64,000 nucleotides of DNA. It comes from Candidatus Desulfofervidus auxilii (GTDB lineage: Bacteria > Desulfobacterota > Desulfofervidia > Desulfofervidales > Desulfofervidaceae). Both the position numbers and the translations under genes were made by a program. Below are positions 27,423 to 36,283 of this stretch, in pieces (position 1 is the stretch's first letter; the number at the start of each line of letters is the position of its first letter). The notes under the pieces are model-generated. The model saw only the letters and a list, made by a program, of their open reading frames with translations, searched no databases and was not told where the DNA came from. The stretch covers positions 1-64,000 of the forward strand of contig JAJSZS010000004.1 of NCBI GenBank assembly GCA_030262725.1, in the 5' to 3' direction.

Positions 27423-28781
27423 TTATTTCTTTCTCCTCCTTGGTTTATGCACTTGTTTTGCCCTAGCAATAGCTAAAGTATCATTTGGAACATCTTCTGT
27501 AATTACTGAGCCTGCACCAACTAATGCTCCTTTGCCAATTTTTACTGGAGCAATTAAAGCAGTGTTGCTTCCAATAAAAGCAGCATCTTCAATTGTAGTT
27601 TTATGCTTTCTTATACCATCATAATTGCAAGTGATAGTACCTGCTCCAATATTTACTCCTTTGCCAATCTCTGCATCTCCTATATAGGTAAGATGGCAAG
27701 CCTTTGAGCCTGAACCAACATAACTTTTTTTCACCTCAACAAAGTTACCAATCCTTGCCTCTTGCCCAATGTGTGTGCCTGGTCGTAAATGGGCAAATGG
27801 GCCAATTGTTGCTTTTTTTTCAATTATGCTTTCTGTTATTACACAATAAGGTTTTATTTCTACTTCATCACCTATTTCACTATCTTTAATAATCACCCCT
27901 GCCCCTAAAACACATTTTTTGCCAACTTTTGTCTTCCCTTGAAGGTAAACACCAGGATAAATCACTGTATCTTCACCAATAATTACATCTGGCTCTATAT
28001 AAGTAGCCTCTGGAGCAATAATAGTAACACCATTTAACATATGTTTCTTTAAAATTTCTTCTCTTAAAATACGCATGGCTTCTGCTAACTCCATTCTTGT
28101 ATTAATACCTATAATTTCATTATAAGAAACTTCTTTTGTAATAATTTTTTCTTTATTGTCGGCTGCCAAAGTGATTAAGTCCGTAAGATAATATTCCTTT
28201 TTCTTAGGATTGAGTTTTATTTGAGGTAAATATTTATTTAAGAAATCTGTTTTAAAACAATAAATTCCAGCATTAATTTCAGCTGTTTCTAATGTATTTT
28301 TTCTTTCAGTTATTTCTAACACACCTTTAACTTGCCCATTTTTATCCCTTACAATCACTCCATATTGTTCAGGGTATTTAACTTTAGCCGTTAAAAAACT
28401 TATAGCAGCGTTTTGTTCTAAATGTAACTTTATTAGTGTTTTAAGGGTAGATGAACGTAAAAATGGAACATCCCCATTTAATACCAAAACATGATCCGCA
28501 TTTTGCCAAAAATCTTTAGCACACATTAAAGCATGACCTGTACCTAGTTGTTTTTCTTGAAAAATAAAATTAATATTTTCCTCAACAATTACTTCTTGAA
28601 TAAGCTTTTTTTTATGCCCTATTACTACACCAATTTTAATATTATTTAATTCTTTTAGTGTATTTAATACATAAATAAGCATAGGTTTTCCTAAAAGAGT
28701 ATGCAAAACCTTTGGCAAATCTGAATGCATTCGAGTACCTTGACCTGCTGCTAAAATCACTGATACAAATTTTTCTTCCAT
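27423..28781 (-). CDS. glmU: Bifunctional UDP-GlcNAc pyrophosphorylase/GlcN-1-P acetyltransferase GlmU
   Basis: 452 residues. GlmU acetylates glucosamine-1-phosphate and couples it to UTP. The N-terminal uridylyltransferase has LAAGQGTRMHSDLPKVLH and NGDVPFL near residue 100, and the arm helix follows. From about residue 250 a left-handed β-helix of hexapeptide repeats runs to the end (IGEDTVIYPGVYLQGKTKVGKKC, FVEVKKSYVG, GAGTITCNYDG). The catalytic HLTYIGDAEIG and the KHKTTIEDAAFIGSNTALIAPV loop are intact. It is the first gene of the glmU-glmS-phosphoesterase-uppP operon, with a promoter and an AGAGGT ribosome site upstream. Confidence 0.97.
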   Translation of the reverse strand: MEEKFVSVILAAGQGTRMHSDLPKVLHTLLGKPMLIYVLNTLKELNNIKIGVVIGHKKKLIQEVIVEENINFIFQEKQLGTGHALMCAKDFWQNADHVLVLNGDVPFLRSSTLKTLIKLHLEQNAAISFLTAKVKYPEQYGVIVRDKNGQVKGVLEITERKNTLETAEINAGIYCFKTDFLNKYLPQIKLNPKKKEYYLTDLITLAADNKEKIITKEVSYNEIIGINTRMELAEAMRILREEILKKHMLNGVTIIAPEATYIEPDVIIGEDTVIYPGVYLQGKTKVGKKCVLGAGVIIKDSEIGDEVEIKPYCVITESIIEKKATIGPFAHLRPGTHIGQEARIGNFVEVKKSYVGSGSKACHLTYIGDAEIGKGVNIGAGTITCNYDGIRKHKTTIEDAAFIGSNTALIAPVKIGKGALVGAGSVITEDVPNDTLAIARAKQVHKPRRRKK

Positions 28782-28809
28782 TAAAAAACCTCTTGAAAAA
28801 ACTAATTAA

Positions 28810-28838
28810 TTTTAACTTGCTAAAAATTTTGATGTCAA
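28810..28838 (-). promoter_or_regulatory. Promoter of glmU operon
   Basis: Minus strand: TTGACA (28838-28833), 17 nt, TTAAAA (28815-28810), followed by a leader of about 25 nt containing AGAGGT. Confidence 0.5.
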
Positions 28839-28862
28839 GCTTGATTTTTTAATAGACAAAAA

Positions 28863-28898
28863 TGACAAAAACGAAAAAATTGACAAAAACGAAAAAAT
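28863..28898 (+). repeat. Perfect 18-bp tandem repeat in a promoter
   Basis: TGACAAAAACGAAAAAAT occurs twice without a gap (28863-28880, 28881-28898). The junction forms the TTGACA -35 box of the response-regulator gene at 28915. This is a candidate operator for the HTH-REC protein or another regulator. Confidence 0.8.
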
Positions 28899-28908
28899 AG
28901 TTTATTTA
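28880..28908 (+). promoter_or_regulatory. Promoter of the signalling operon, leaderless geometry
   Basis: TTGACA (28880-28885), 17 nt, TATTTA (28903-28908), 6 nt, ATG 28915. Confidence 0.6.
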
Positions 28909-28914
28909 GCAAAC

Positions 28915-29484
28915 ATGGTTAAAAGGGATAAAAATGATTTTATTACTACAGCAGAAGCAGGTAGAATTTGTGGAGTTGCACGCACTACTATCTCTAAATG
29001 GATAGATGAAGGCCTTCTTAAAGCCTTTATTACTCCTGGTGGTCACCGTAAAATAAGAAGAGGGGATTTAGAAGAATTTATTAGAAAATACGGTCTTTCT
29101 TTGGGGGTGGAAAGAAAGAAAAAGATATTGATAGTGGATGATAATCCTGATGACATTAAACTATTACGAGCAGCATTTTTAGCTGCAAGTAATGATTATG
29201 AAATACATTCAGCAGATGGTGGATTTGAAGCAATTTATAAGCTTGGAGAAGTAAAACCTGATTTAGTCATTTTAGATATTGTAATGCCTGATATGGATGG
29301 TTTTACAGTATGTCAAAAGATTAAAACGAATCCTGAAACAAAAGAAATAAAAGTAATAGCAGTAACTGCTTATCCAGACGAAGAGAAAAAACAAAAGGCA
29401 TTTAATTGTGGAGTGGATGCTTTCTTCACTAAACCTCTGGATATAGAAGCTTTAATTAAAAAAATTTTAGAATTATTAAGATAA
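28915..29484 (+). CDS. Helix-turn-helix / receiver domain response regulator
   Basis: 189 residues. Residues about 8-60 form a MerR/excisionase-type winged helix-turn-helix (TTAEAGRICGVARTTISKWIDEGLL, then TPGGHRKIRRGDLEEFI). Residues about 67-188 are a receiver domain: KKILIVDDNPDD, phospho-acceptor aspartate in LVILDIVMPDMDGF, the threonine in VIAVTAYPD and lysine in FFTKPLD. The order HTH then REC is inverted relative to OmpR- or NarL-type regulators. It is the first gene of a plus-strand signalling operon and may control its own promoter, which carries a tandem repeat. The likely partner kinases are encoded downstream at 31.7 and 35.1 kb. Confidence 0.92.
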   Translation: MVKRDKNDFITTAEAGRICGVARTTISKWIDEGLLKAFITPGGHRKIRRGDLEEFIRKYGLSLGVERKKKILIVDDNPDDIKLLRAAFLAASNDYEIHSADGGFEAIYKLGEVKPDLVILDIVMPDMDGFTVCQKIKTNPETKEIKVIAVTAYPDEEKKQKAFNCGVDAFFTKPLDIEALIKKILELLR

Positions 29485-30828
29485 ATGACAAAATTAGAGA
29501 AAACTTTTTTTATTTCTCCAGGAAATTTCTACATAAGTAATAATCCAGAAATTATTTTAGAAACTTGTTTAGGCTCATGTGTAGGTATAGCTTTATATGA
29601 CGCAGTAAATAAAGTAGGAGGAATAGTCCACATTGTATTGCCAGAAGGGGATAAAAAGAAAATGTTAAATCATCCAACAAGATATGCAGTTTCAGGTATC
29701 CCTTTTCTTATTAAAGAAATGACAAAATTAGGAGCCTCAAGGTCGTTTTTAACAGCCACAATTGTAGGAGGTGCTTCTCTTTCAAAGGACACAAATATAA
29801 AGATTGGTCAGCGCAACATTGATAAAGTGCGAGAGGTTTTAGCTAAAGAGGGAATCCCCATTTTGGAAGAAGATTTAGGAGGTAGTTTTAGCAGATTATT
29901 TAGATTAAGGATTAAAGATGGAAAGGTGACTTTAACTCAAATTGGGAAAAGAATTTCTGAAACAATACCTGCTACCTCTACTAAAATAGAATTAAAAGAA
30001 ATTTTAGAAAAAGTTGATCAAATTCGACCTCTATCTAAAACTGTACAGGAGGTTTTAAAAATAATAAATGCTGAACCAAATAATGTAGAGGAAGTGAAAA
30101 GAGTTGTCTTAAAAGATCAAGCTCTTACAACTAATATTTTAAAAGTTTGTAATTCAGCATATTATGGATTAAGTCAACGAGTCTCAAATCTTAGCCATGC
30201 CATAATTTTGCTAGGGTTTCAAACGGTTAAAAAAATACTTTTAGCTGTTTCTTTAAAAAGCACATTAGACCGCAAAATAGATGTATATGATTTAAAAAGA
30301 GGTGAACTTTTTAAACACGCTTTGGCTTGTGCTTTGACAGCAGAATTAATTGCTAAAGAAAAGCAATATAAAGACCCAGAGGTAGTTTTCACAGCTGCTC
30401 TGCTTCATGATTTGGGCAAAGTAGTTTTAGACCAATGTGCATTCGAACAATTTGCATTAATTATGAATAAAGTAGCAAAAGAAAAAAAGGCTTTTTGGAT
30501 TGTAGAAAAAGAAATTTTAGGCTTTGACCATGCTCAAATAGGTGGATTGATAGCTCAGCGATGGAAACTTCCTCAAATTCTTGTTGAAGCAATCACACTC
30601 CATCATTCTCCAGAAAAAGCAAAATTTACACCAGAAATCGTCAGTATTGTTCATATAGCTGATGTCATATGCAGTATGCTAGGCATAGGTTGTGGAGTTG
30701 ATGGTTTAAATAATCCTATTCATCCTTATGCTTTATCTTTATTAGCTTTTAATTCTTCAGAAATAGACAATATAGTTGAAAAGTTACCTGAATTTATAGA
30801 GGAAATTAAAACTTTTGAGGAAATTTGA
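29485..30828 (+). CDS. CheD-HDOD fusion protein
   Basis: 447 residues. The N-terminal ~155 residues are CheD, a chemoreceptor glutamine deamidase: Cys32 in TCLGSCVGIALYD, His49 in GGIVHIVLP, then ATIVGGASL and IGQRNI. From about residue 165 an HDOD domain follows (QIRPLSKTVQEVLKII, ILKVCNSAYYGLSQRVSNLSHAIILLGFQTVKKILL, AALLHDLGKVVLDQ). HDOD domains act in signalling and regulation, usually without nucleotide hydrolysis, although here the LLHDLGK pair is retained. The gene starts immediately after the previous stop and its stop overlaps the TTG of cheR. No CheC, CheA or receptor gene is in view. Confidence 0.9.
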   Translation: MTKLEKTFFISPGNFYISNNPEIILETCLGSCVGIALYDAVNKVGGIVHIVLPEGDKKKMLNHPTRYAVSGIPFLIKEMTKLGASRSFLTATIVGGASLSKDTNIKIGQRNIDKVREVLAKEGIPILEEDLGGSFSRLFRLRIKDGKVTLTQIGKRISETIPATSTKIELKEILEKVDQIRPLSKTVQEVLKIINAEPNNVEEVKRVVLKDQALTTNILKVCNSAYYGLSQRVSNLSHAIILLGFQTVKKILLAVSLKSTLDRKIDVYDLKRGELFKHALACALTAELIAKEKQYKDPEVVFTAALLHDLGKVVLDQCAFEQFALIMNKVAKEKKAFWIVEKEILGFDHAQIGGLIAQRWKLPQILVEAITLHHSPEKAKFTPEIVSIVHIADVICSMLGIGCGVDGLNNPIHPYALSLLAFNSSEIDNIVEKLPEFIEEIKTFEEI

Positions 30829-31673
30829 GAATTATGAATTTTGAAAAAAAAGAACTTAAAATTATATTAAAAAAATTGAAAGAAAAAACAGGTTATGATT
30901 TTTCTCAATATCGACAAGGAACAATCAAAAGGCGTATTGCTAAAAGATTATGGACTGTTGGTGTAAAGGATATTCAAACATATATAACAATTTTAGAAAG
31001 AGATTTAAATGAATGTAAACGTCTTATTCAAGAACTAACAATAAAAGTTAGTCAATTTTTTAGAAACCCTTATGTATTTGAAATTTTAAATATCATGATT
31101 TTACCAGAAATTTTGGAAATTAAAAAAAAGCAAAAAGATTGTATGATCAGAATTTGGAGTGCAGGATGTGCTTATGGAGAAGAAGCTTATTCTATTGCCA
31201 TGCTTTTAATGGAACATCTTAAACAAAAAAAGATATTTAATGATTACAAAATCTCTATTTTTGCCACTGATATTGATGAAAAGGCATTAATAAAAGCTAA
31301 ACAAGGAATATATGATGAAGAAGCGGTTTTAGAAGTAAAAAAGAAGTTTTTAGATAAATATTTCATTTACAATGGTTTATATAAAGTAACAGATGAAATA
31401 AAACAATTAGTTAATTTCTATGAACATGATGTTACTTCTCAAAGACAAATCGCCCCTCCAGGAGGTGTGATTTGCAATTATGACATAATATTATGTCGCA
31501 ATCTTTTAATTTATTTATCTGATCCTTTACAAAAAAGGGTAATTTCAAACTTTTCTAAATCTCTCAATCCTGGAGGGTATTTGATTTTGGGAGAATCAGA
31601 GTACATCCCTAAAGAATTTGAAGAAATATTTATCTTAAAAGATAGACATGGAAAAATTTACCAAAAGAGGTAA
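30825..31673 (+). CDS. cheR: CheR-type protein glutamate methyltransferase
   Basis: 282 residues from TTG 30825; ATG 30834 is an alternative, but GAGG is better placed for TTG. CheR methylates chemoreceptor glutamates using S-adenosylmethionine. The N-terminal helical domain contains YDFSQYRQGTIKRRIAKRL. The SAM-binding core has IRIWSAGCAYGEEAYSIAMLL, IFATDIDEKALIKAKQGIY and CRNLLIYL, ending with GGYLILGESEYIP. It overlaps the CheD-HDOD gene by 4 bp. CheR paired with hybrid kinases and CheD, but no receptor, suggests a non-classical sensory pathway. Confidence 0.94.
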   Translation: MRIMNFEKKELKIILKKLKEKTGYDFSQYRQGTIKRRIAKRLWTVGVKDIQTYITILERDLNECKRLIQELTIKVSQFFRNPYVFEILNIMILPEILEIKKKQKDCMIRIWSAGCAYGEEAYSIAMLLMEHLKQKKIFNDYKISIFATDIDEKALIKAKQGIYDEEAVLEVKKKFLDKYFIYNGLYKVTDEIKQLVNFYEHDVTSQRQIAPPGGVICNYDIILCRNLLIYLSDPLQKRVISNFSKSLNPGGYLILGESEYIPKEFEEIFILKDRHGKIYQKR

Positions 31674-31720
31674 TTAAATGAAAAAGATAAGTATACGCAC
31701 TAAATTTTTGTTTATAATTC

Positions 31721-34700
31721 TTGGCAGTTTTTTATCTTATTATTACACTCATTTTTACCTATATCAGCCTTTCTTATCATTTTAAAAAAGAATTAAAAAG
31801 CTGGAGTATTCCTTTAGCTCAAAAAATTAGTGAAGAAGTAAAACCAATTCTTATAAGTGGAGATAAAATTGCTGCTAGAACTATTTTGTTTAAATATTTA
31901 CAGAAAGAGCCAGAAATTGCCTACCTTATTATTATAGATAAATTTGGTAATATATTTGCACATACCTTTGAAAAAACAATTCCATTTGAGTTAGAAAATA
32001 TAAGTTTAAAAAACCTATATGATATAAAAGAAGTAAACATAGATGGACGACTTATTTTTAATATTGCCTATCCTTTAAAAAAATGGACACTTCACATAGG
32101 ATTATTACGTTTGACAAAACTACCAATAAAAGAAAGAGTTCATCATGTGTTTAAAATTGTAGGTAGTATTTTTGGCGCAGTAAGTTTAGTTGGTATTGGT
32201 ATAGCTTTTATTTTATCCTACCTTGTTACAAAGCCTATTTTTAATCTTGTTCAAGCTGCTGAAGCATTTGGCCGAGGAGAATTAGATGTTAAGGTAGATG
32301 TAAAAACCAAAGATGAAGTAGGAGAGTTGGCAAATGCATTTAATAAAATGGCAAAAGATTTAAAAATAAGTCAAGAAAGGATTAAAAGACTACTTGCTGA
32401 ATTTACTCAAATTTATAATAATGCCCCTTCGCCTATGCGGGTAATAGATAAAGACTTCAACATTATTAGTCAAAACGAAGCTATGAATGAGTTAGTAGGT
32501 GTAAGTGCAGAAAAAGCAAAAGGGAAAAAATGTTATGAATTGTTAAGAAGTCCTGCTGTCTGTCAAACAAAAGATTGTTCTATGAAACTTATTTTTCAGG
32601 GAATAAAAAAGATTGATAGAGAACAAGAACGCATCACTCCTGAAGGAAAAATTATACCTTGCCGACAAATGGCTACACCTTTTAGAGATGCTATAGGCAA
32701 CATTATTGGAATTATTGAAATATATACAGATATTAGTGAAAGAAAACAATTTATTGAAAAATTAGAAAATGAAAGAAAAAGATTATCAGAGCTTCTTAAT
32801 ATACAAAGAGCGTTCGCAGATATTTTAACCTCTTTGGCTAGTACAGCAAAATTAAAACCTCTTTTAAAAAGTGTTTTAGAAAAGATTATCTATTATACAA
32901 ATAGCCAATTAGGTGTCATTTATATTTTGGAAAACGAGCATTTAAAACCTTATGCAGCCTCTGCTTTAGATTTAAAGAAAATAAAAACATTTAAAATAGG
33001 AGATGGTTTACCTGGTAGATGTGCAATAGAAAGAAAACAAATAATAGTCTCTGATATACCAAAAGATTACTTCAAAATTTCTTCTGGAAGTGGAGAAAGA
33101 TTGCCAAATCATATTATTTGTTTTCCTATTTTTTATAAAGATAAACTTATGGGAGTGTTAGAATTAGGCACTTTGCATACTTTTAGTGAAAAAGATATTT
33201 CTTTTTTAAAGATTGTTGCTGAGCAACTAGGAATAGGAATTGATCATGCTTTAGCATATGAAAAAGTTGAAAAACTTAGCCAAGAATTGCAAGAAAAAAA
33301 TGAACTTTTAGTAGCACAAAATGAAGAATTACAATCTCAAAGCGAAGAATTATCAGCTCTTAATGAAGAACTTCAAGCACAAGCAGAAGAATTAGCTGCT
33401 CAAAAAAAAGCATTAGAAGAAAAAACAAAACAAGTAGAAGAGGCAAATCGTTTAAAATCCGAATTTCTTTCTAATATGTCCCATGAACTTAGAACACCAC
33501 TTAATGCTATTCTAGGAATGGCTAAACTTCTTCAAGAAAAAATTGAAGATAAAACACAAAAACAATATGTGGAAATTATAGAAAGAAATGGTCAAAGCTT
33601 ATTAGCATTAATAAATGATGTATTAGATCTCTCTAAAATTGAAGCTGGTAAAGTAGAGGTTATTTGGGAAAAAATTTATCTTAAGGAATTTATTGAAAGC
33701 ATTATAGCTTCTGTAAAACCTTTAGCAGATGAAAAAAGATTGCCATTAAAAACATCTTTTGATGAATCTATAGATTTTATTGTTACTGATCCAGAAAAAC
33801 TTAAAAGAATTTTATTTAATCTTTTAAGTAATGCCATAAAATTTACAGATAAAGGAGAAGTGGCTGTTGAAGTTAAAGCAGAAAAAGAAAAAATTTTAAT
33901 AAGTGTTAAAGATACAGGAATTGGAATACCTGAAGAAGCCTTAGATTATATATTTGAAGCATTTCGTCAGGTGGATGGTTCTACTACAAGAAGATATGGA
34001 GGAACAGGTCTTGGTTTAAATATTGCTAAAAAATTGGCTGAACTTTTAGGTGGAGAAATTAAAGTAAAGAGTAAAGTAGGAGTTGGTTCTACTTTTACTA
34101 TAATTTTGCCTAAGCAACCGATAGAAAAAAAGAAAGAAGAAGTATTAAAACAAAAAATTAAATCTGTATTGTTAAGAGAAAAATCCTTTGGTGTTAAAAA
34201 AGTTTTAATTATTGATGATGATCCTGTTGTTATAAAAGAGTTAAGCATTATTCTAAAAGATGAACCTTATCAAACTATATTTGCGTCAAATGGGAAAGAA
34301 GGGTTAGATTGTATTAAAAAAGAAGTACCTGATCTAATATTACTTGATTTAAAAATGCCAGTAATGGATGGCTTTGCTTTACTTGAAGTATTAGAAAGGG
34401 ATAAAAAATTTAAAGATATACCTGTAATTATTTTATCAGCATTAGATCTAACTAAAGAAGAGAAAGAAAGATTAAAAGGTAACATAAAAGGTATTTTGCT
34501 TAAAGGACTCATTGATAAAACTACTTTTATTGAGACAATAAAAAAGATTTTGTACGGTGAAAAACATGAAAGAATTTCTCCTAAAATTCTTATTGTTGAA
34601 GATAACCCAGATAATCTTTTTCTATTAAAAGAGGTTTTCAAAAACACTGATTATGAAATTTATACAGCAGAAAATGGGCTTGAAGCAATAGAGAAAGCTT

Positions 34701-34942
34701 TGGAAATAAGACCAAATTTAATTCTTATGGATATGCTTATGCCATTAATGGATGGATATGAAGCTACACATAAAATTAGAAACATTCCTGCTTTGAAGGA
34801 TATCCCTATAATTGCTTTAACAGCCAAGGCTATGAAGGGTAATAGAGAAGAAATTTTAGCAATTGGTTGTAATGATTACATTACAAAGCCTTTTGATTTT
34901 CATGAGTTATTCAAAAAAGTTGAAAAATGGCTAAAAGTTTAA
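31721..34942 (+). CDS. Membrane hybrid histidine kinase (HAMP-PAS-GAF-HK-REC-REC), probable N-terminal frameshift
   Basis: The open frame gives 1073 residues from TTG 31721. A membrane helix at 1-20, a ~125-residue external sensor and a second helix (145-168) are followed by HAMP (about 170-222), PAS (225-345), GAF (360-515) and a glutamine/glutamate coiled coil (516-580). Then come the kinase with His588 in SHELRTPLN, N-box LLSNAIKF, G1 DTGIGI, G2 GTGLGL, and two receivers (Asp876, Asp1004). A better start exists out of frame: AGAGGT then ATG 31678 encodes MKKISIRTKFLFIIL, after which the run of six T (31728-31733) shifts the frame. With five T the two parts join as one N-terminal membrane anchor. 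This is either a sequence error, a mutation or slippage. The gene overlaps the next by 16 bp. Confidence 0.9.
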   Translation: MAVFYLIITLIFTYISLSYHFKKELKSWSIPLAQKISEEVKPILISGDKIAARTILFKYLQKEPEIAYLIIIDKFGNIFAHTFEKTIPFELENISLKNLYDIKEVNIDGRLIFNIAYPLKKWTLHIGLLRLTKLPIKERVHHVFKIVGSIFGAVSLVGIGIAFILSYLVTKPIFNLVQAAEAFGRGELDVKVDVKTKDEVGELANAFNKMAKDLKISQERIKRLLAEFTQIYNNAPSPMRVIDKDFNIISQNEAMNELVGVSAEKAKGKKCYELLRSPAVCQTKDCSMKLIFQGIKKIDREQERITPEGKIIPCRQMATPFRDAIGNIIGIIEIYTDISERKQFIEKLENERKRLSELLNIQRAFADILTSLASTAKLKPLLKSVLEKIIYYTNSQLGVIYILENEHLKPYAASALDLKKIKTFKIGDGLPGRCAIERKQIIVSDIPKDYFKISSGSGERLPNHIICFPIFYKDKLMGVLELGTLHTFSEKDISFLKIVAEQLGIGIDHALAYEKVEKLSQELQEKNELLVAQNEELQSQSEELSALNEELQAQAEELAAQKKALEEKTKQVEEANRLKSEFLSNMSHELRTPLNAILGMAKLLQEKIEDKTQKQYVEIIERNGQSLLALINDVLDLSKIEAGKVEVIWEKIYLKEFIESIIASVKPLADEKRLPLKTSFDESIDFIVTDPEKLKRILFNLLSNAIKFTDKGEVAVEVKAEKEKILISVKDTGIGIPEEALDYIFEAFRQVDGSTTRRYGGTGLGLNIAKKLAELLGGEIKVKSKVGVGSTFTIILPKQPIEKKKEEVLKQKIKSVLLREKSFGVKKVLIIDDDPVVIKELSIILKDEPYQTIFASNGKEGLDCIKKEVPDLILLDLKMPVMDGFALLEVLERDKKFKDIPVIILSALDLTKEEKERLKGNIKGILLKGLIDKTTFIETIKKILYGEKHERISPKILIVEDNPDNLFLLKEVFKNTDYEIYTAENGLEAIEKALEIRPNLILMDMLMPLMDGYEATHKIRNIPALKDIPIIALTAKAMKGNREEILAIGCNDYITKPFDFHELFKKVEKWLKV

Positions 34943-35163
34943 ATCAAATAAATAATAAAAATTTACAACCTCTTATGCATAAATTAAGGGCACCATTAAA
35001 TTCTATTATTGGTTTTACCGAGCTTTTAAAAAAAGAAATCTATGGCCCTTTAAATGAAAAACAAAAAGAATTTTTAGAAATTATTCATCGTAATGCTCAA
35101 GAACTTTTAAATCTTTTGGAAAAAATAATTAAAGAAGGAGATAAATATGAAAACAGATCATAA
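34927..35163 (+). CDS. Orphan histidine-kinase dimerisation (DHp/HisKA) domain protein
   Basis: 78 residues, almost wholly a HisKA domain. The helix pair HKLRAPLNSIIGFTELLKK and EKQKEFLEIIHRNAQELLNLLEKI has His18 in the phospho-acceptor position. The residue after the histidine, normally Glu or Asp, is Lys here. There is no ATPase domain. It could receive a phosphoryl group from, or heterodimerise with, the hybrid kinases on either side, acting as a phosphorelay carrier or as a decoy. It overlaps the upstream kinase by 16 bp and the downstream REC-kinase by 17 bp, so the three are co-translated and probably act together. Confidence 0.8.
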   Translation: MAKSLNQINNKNLQPLMHKLRAPLNSIIGFTELLKKEIYGPLNEKQKEFLEIIHRNAQELLNLLEKIIKEGDKYENRS

Positions 35164-36283
35164 TGGTGCCCTTATTTTAATAGTGGACGATGACCTTGAC
35201 AGTCTTTGTTTAATGGAATCTCTTCTTTTACCTATTGGATATAAAATTATTAAAGCACAGGATGGAAAAAAAGCTCTTAATATTTTGAATAATGTATTAC
35301 CTGATTTAGTCATTTTAGACATTATAATGCCTGATGTTAATGGATTTCAAATTTGTAAAGAAATGAGAGAAAATATTCTTCCAAAAGATGAATTTGTACC
35401 AGTAATTATGGTCACTGGTCTTTCTTCCAAAGAAGATAAACTTAAAGGTCTTGCTATAGGAGCAGATGACTTTATTTCTAAACCTATAGATGGTGCTGAA
35501 CTTTTGACTAGAATAAATTCATTACTTCGAATTAGATACCTTCATAAAAGGCTTCGAGAAAGTTATGAAAAATTAAAACAGTTAGAAAACATAAAAGAAT
35601 TACTTTATCAAACTATTGTTCATGATTTAAAAACACCATTAACTTCCTTAATAGGAGGTTTAGAACTCCTTTCATTGAAAAGTGCTTGTTTACCTCACCC
35701 TGAAACTTCCTGGTCACCACAATGTTTATTAAATATTGCATATCGTTTGCTTCGTTTAATTCAAAATCTTTTAGACGTAGCTAGGATGGAAGAAGGAAAA
35801 CTTCAGCCAAATTATACAGATATAGATATAAGAATTCTATTTAAAGAAATAGAAAAAATGTTTTCAGTTGAAGCTGAAAAAAGATCTATTTTTGTCTATT
35901 GGAAAGTTGAAAAAAATTTGCCTATTTTTAAAGCAGACAAAGATTTTTTAATGAGAATTTTAGAAAATTTGGTTTCTAATGCTTTAAAAAATGTTAAATC
36001 AGAAATTGGTAAAATTTCATTAATAGCAACATTTGACAACATTAATAATTGTATAGTGATTAGTGTAATTGATAATGGACGTGGTATACCAAAAAAGGAT
36101 TTAGAAAAAATATTTGATAAATTTGAGCAAGCTCGTTTGAGAGAAAAAAATAAAAAATATACTACTGGGTTAGGACTTACTTTTTGCAAATTAGCTGTGG
36201 AAGCTCATGGTGGAAAAATCAATGTTGAAAGTAAAATAGGCAAAGGTACTAAATTCACTTTTACTATTCCTTTGAAAAAATAG
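35147..36283 (+). CDS. Response receiver-histidine kinase (REC-HisKA-HATPase)
   Basis: 378 residues, soluble. A receiver domain occupies about 8-128 (LILIVDDDLDS, LVILDIIMPDVNGF, FISKPIDG). A helical linker and the H-box YQTIVHDLKTPLTSLIGG follow. The ATPase domain is complete: FLMRILENLVSNALKN, VIDNGRGIPKKDLEKIFDKFEQ, TTGLGLTFCKLAVEAHGG and GKGTKFTFTIPL. Reading the receiver as input, this is a relay kinase that responds to phosphorylation by another kinase, probably the upstream hybrid. It is the last gene of the operon starting at 28915. Its stop codon overlaps by two bases the 3' end of the convergent RNase P RNA gene. Confidence 0.93.
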   Translation: MKTDHNGALILIVDDDLDSLCLMESLLLPIGYKIIKAQDGKKALNILNNVLPDLVILDIIMPDVNGFQICKEMRENILPKDEFVPVIMVTGLSSKEDKLKGLAIGADDFISKPIDGAELLTRINSLLRIRYLHKRLRESYEKLKQLENIKELLYQTIVHDLKTPLTSLIGGLELLSLKSACLPHPETSWSPQCLLNIAYRLLRLIQNLLDVARMEEGKLQPNYTDIDIRILFKEIEKMFSVEAEKRSIFVYWKVEKNLPIFKADKDFLMRILENLVSNALKNVKSEIGKISLIATFDNINNCIVISVIDNGRGIPKKDLEKIFDKFEQARLREKNKKYTTGLGLTFCKLAVEAHGGKINVESKIGKGTKFTFTIPLKK

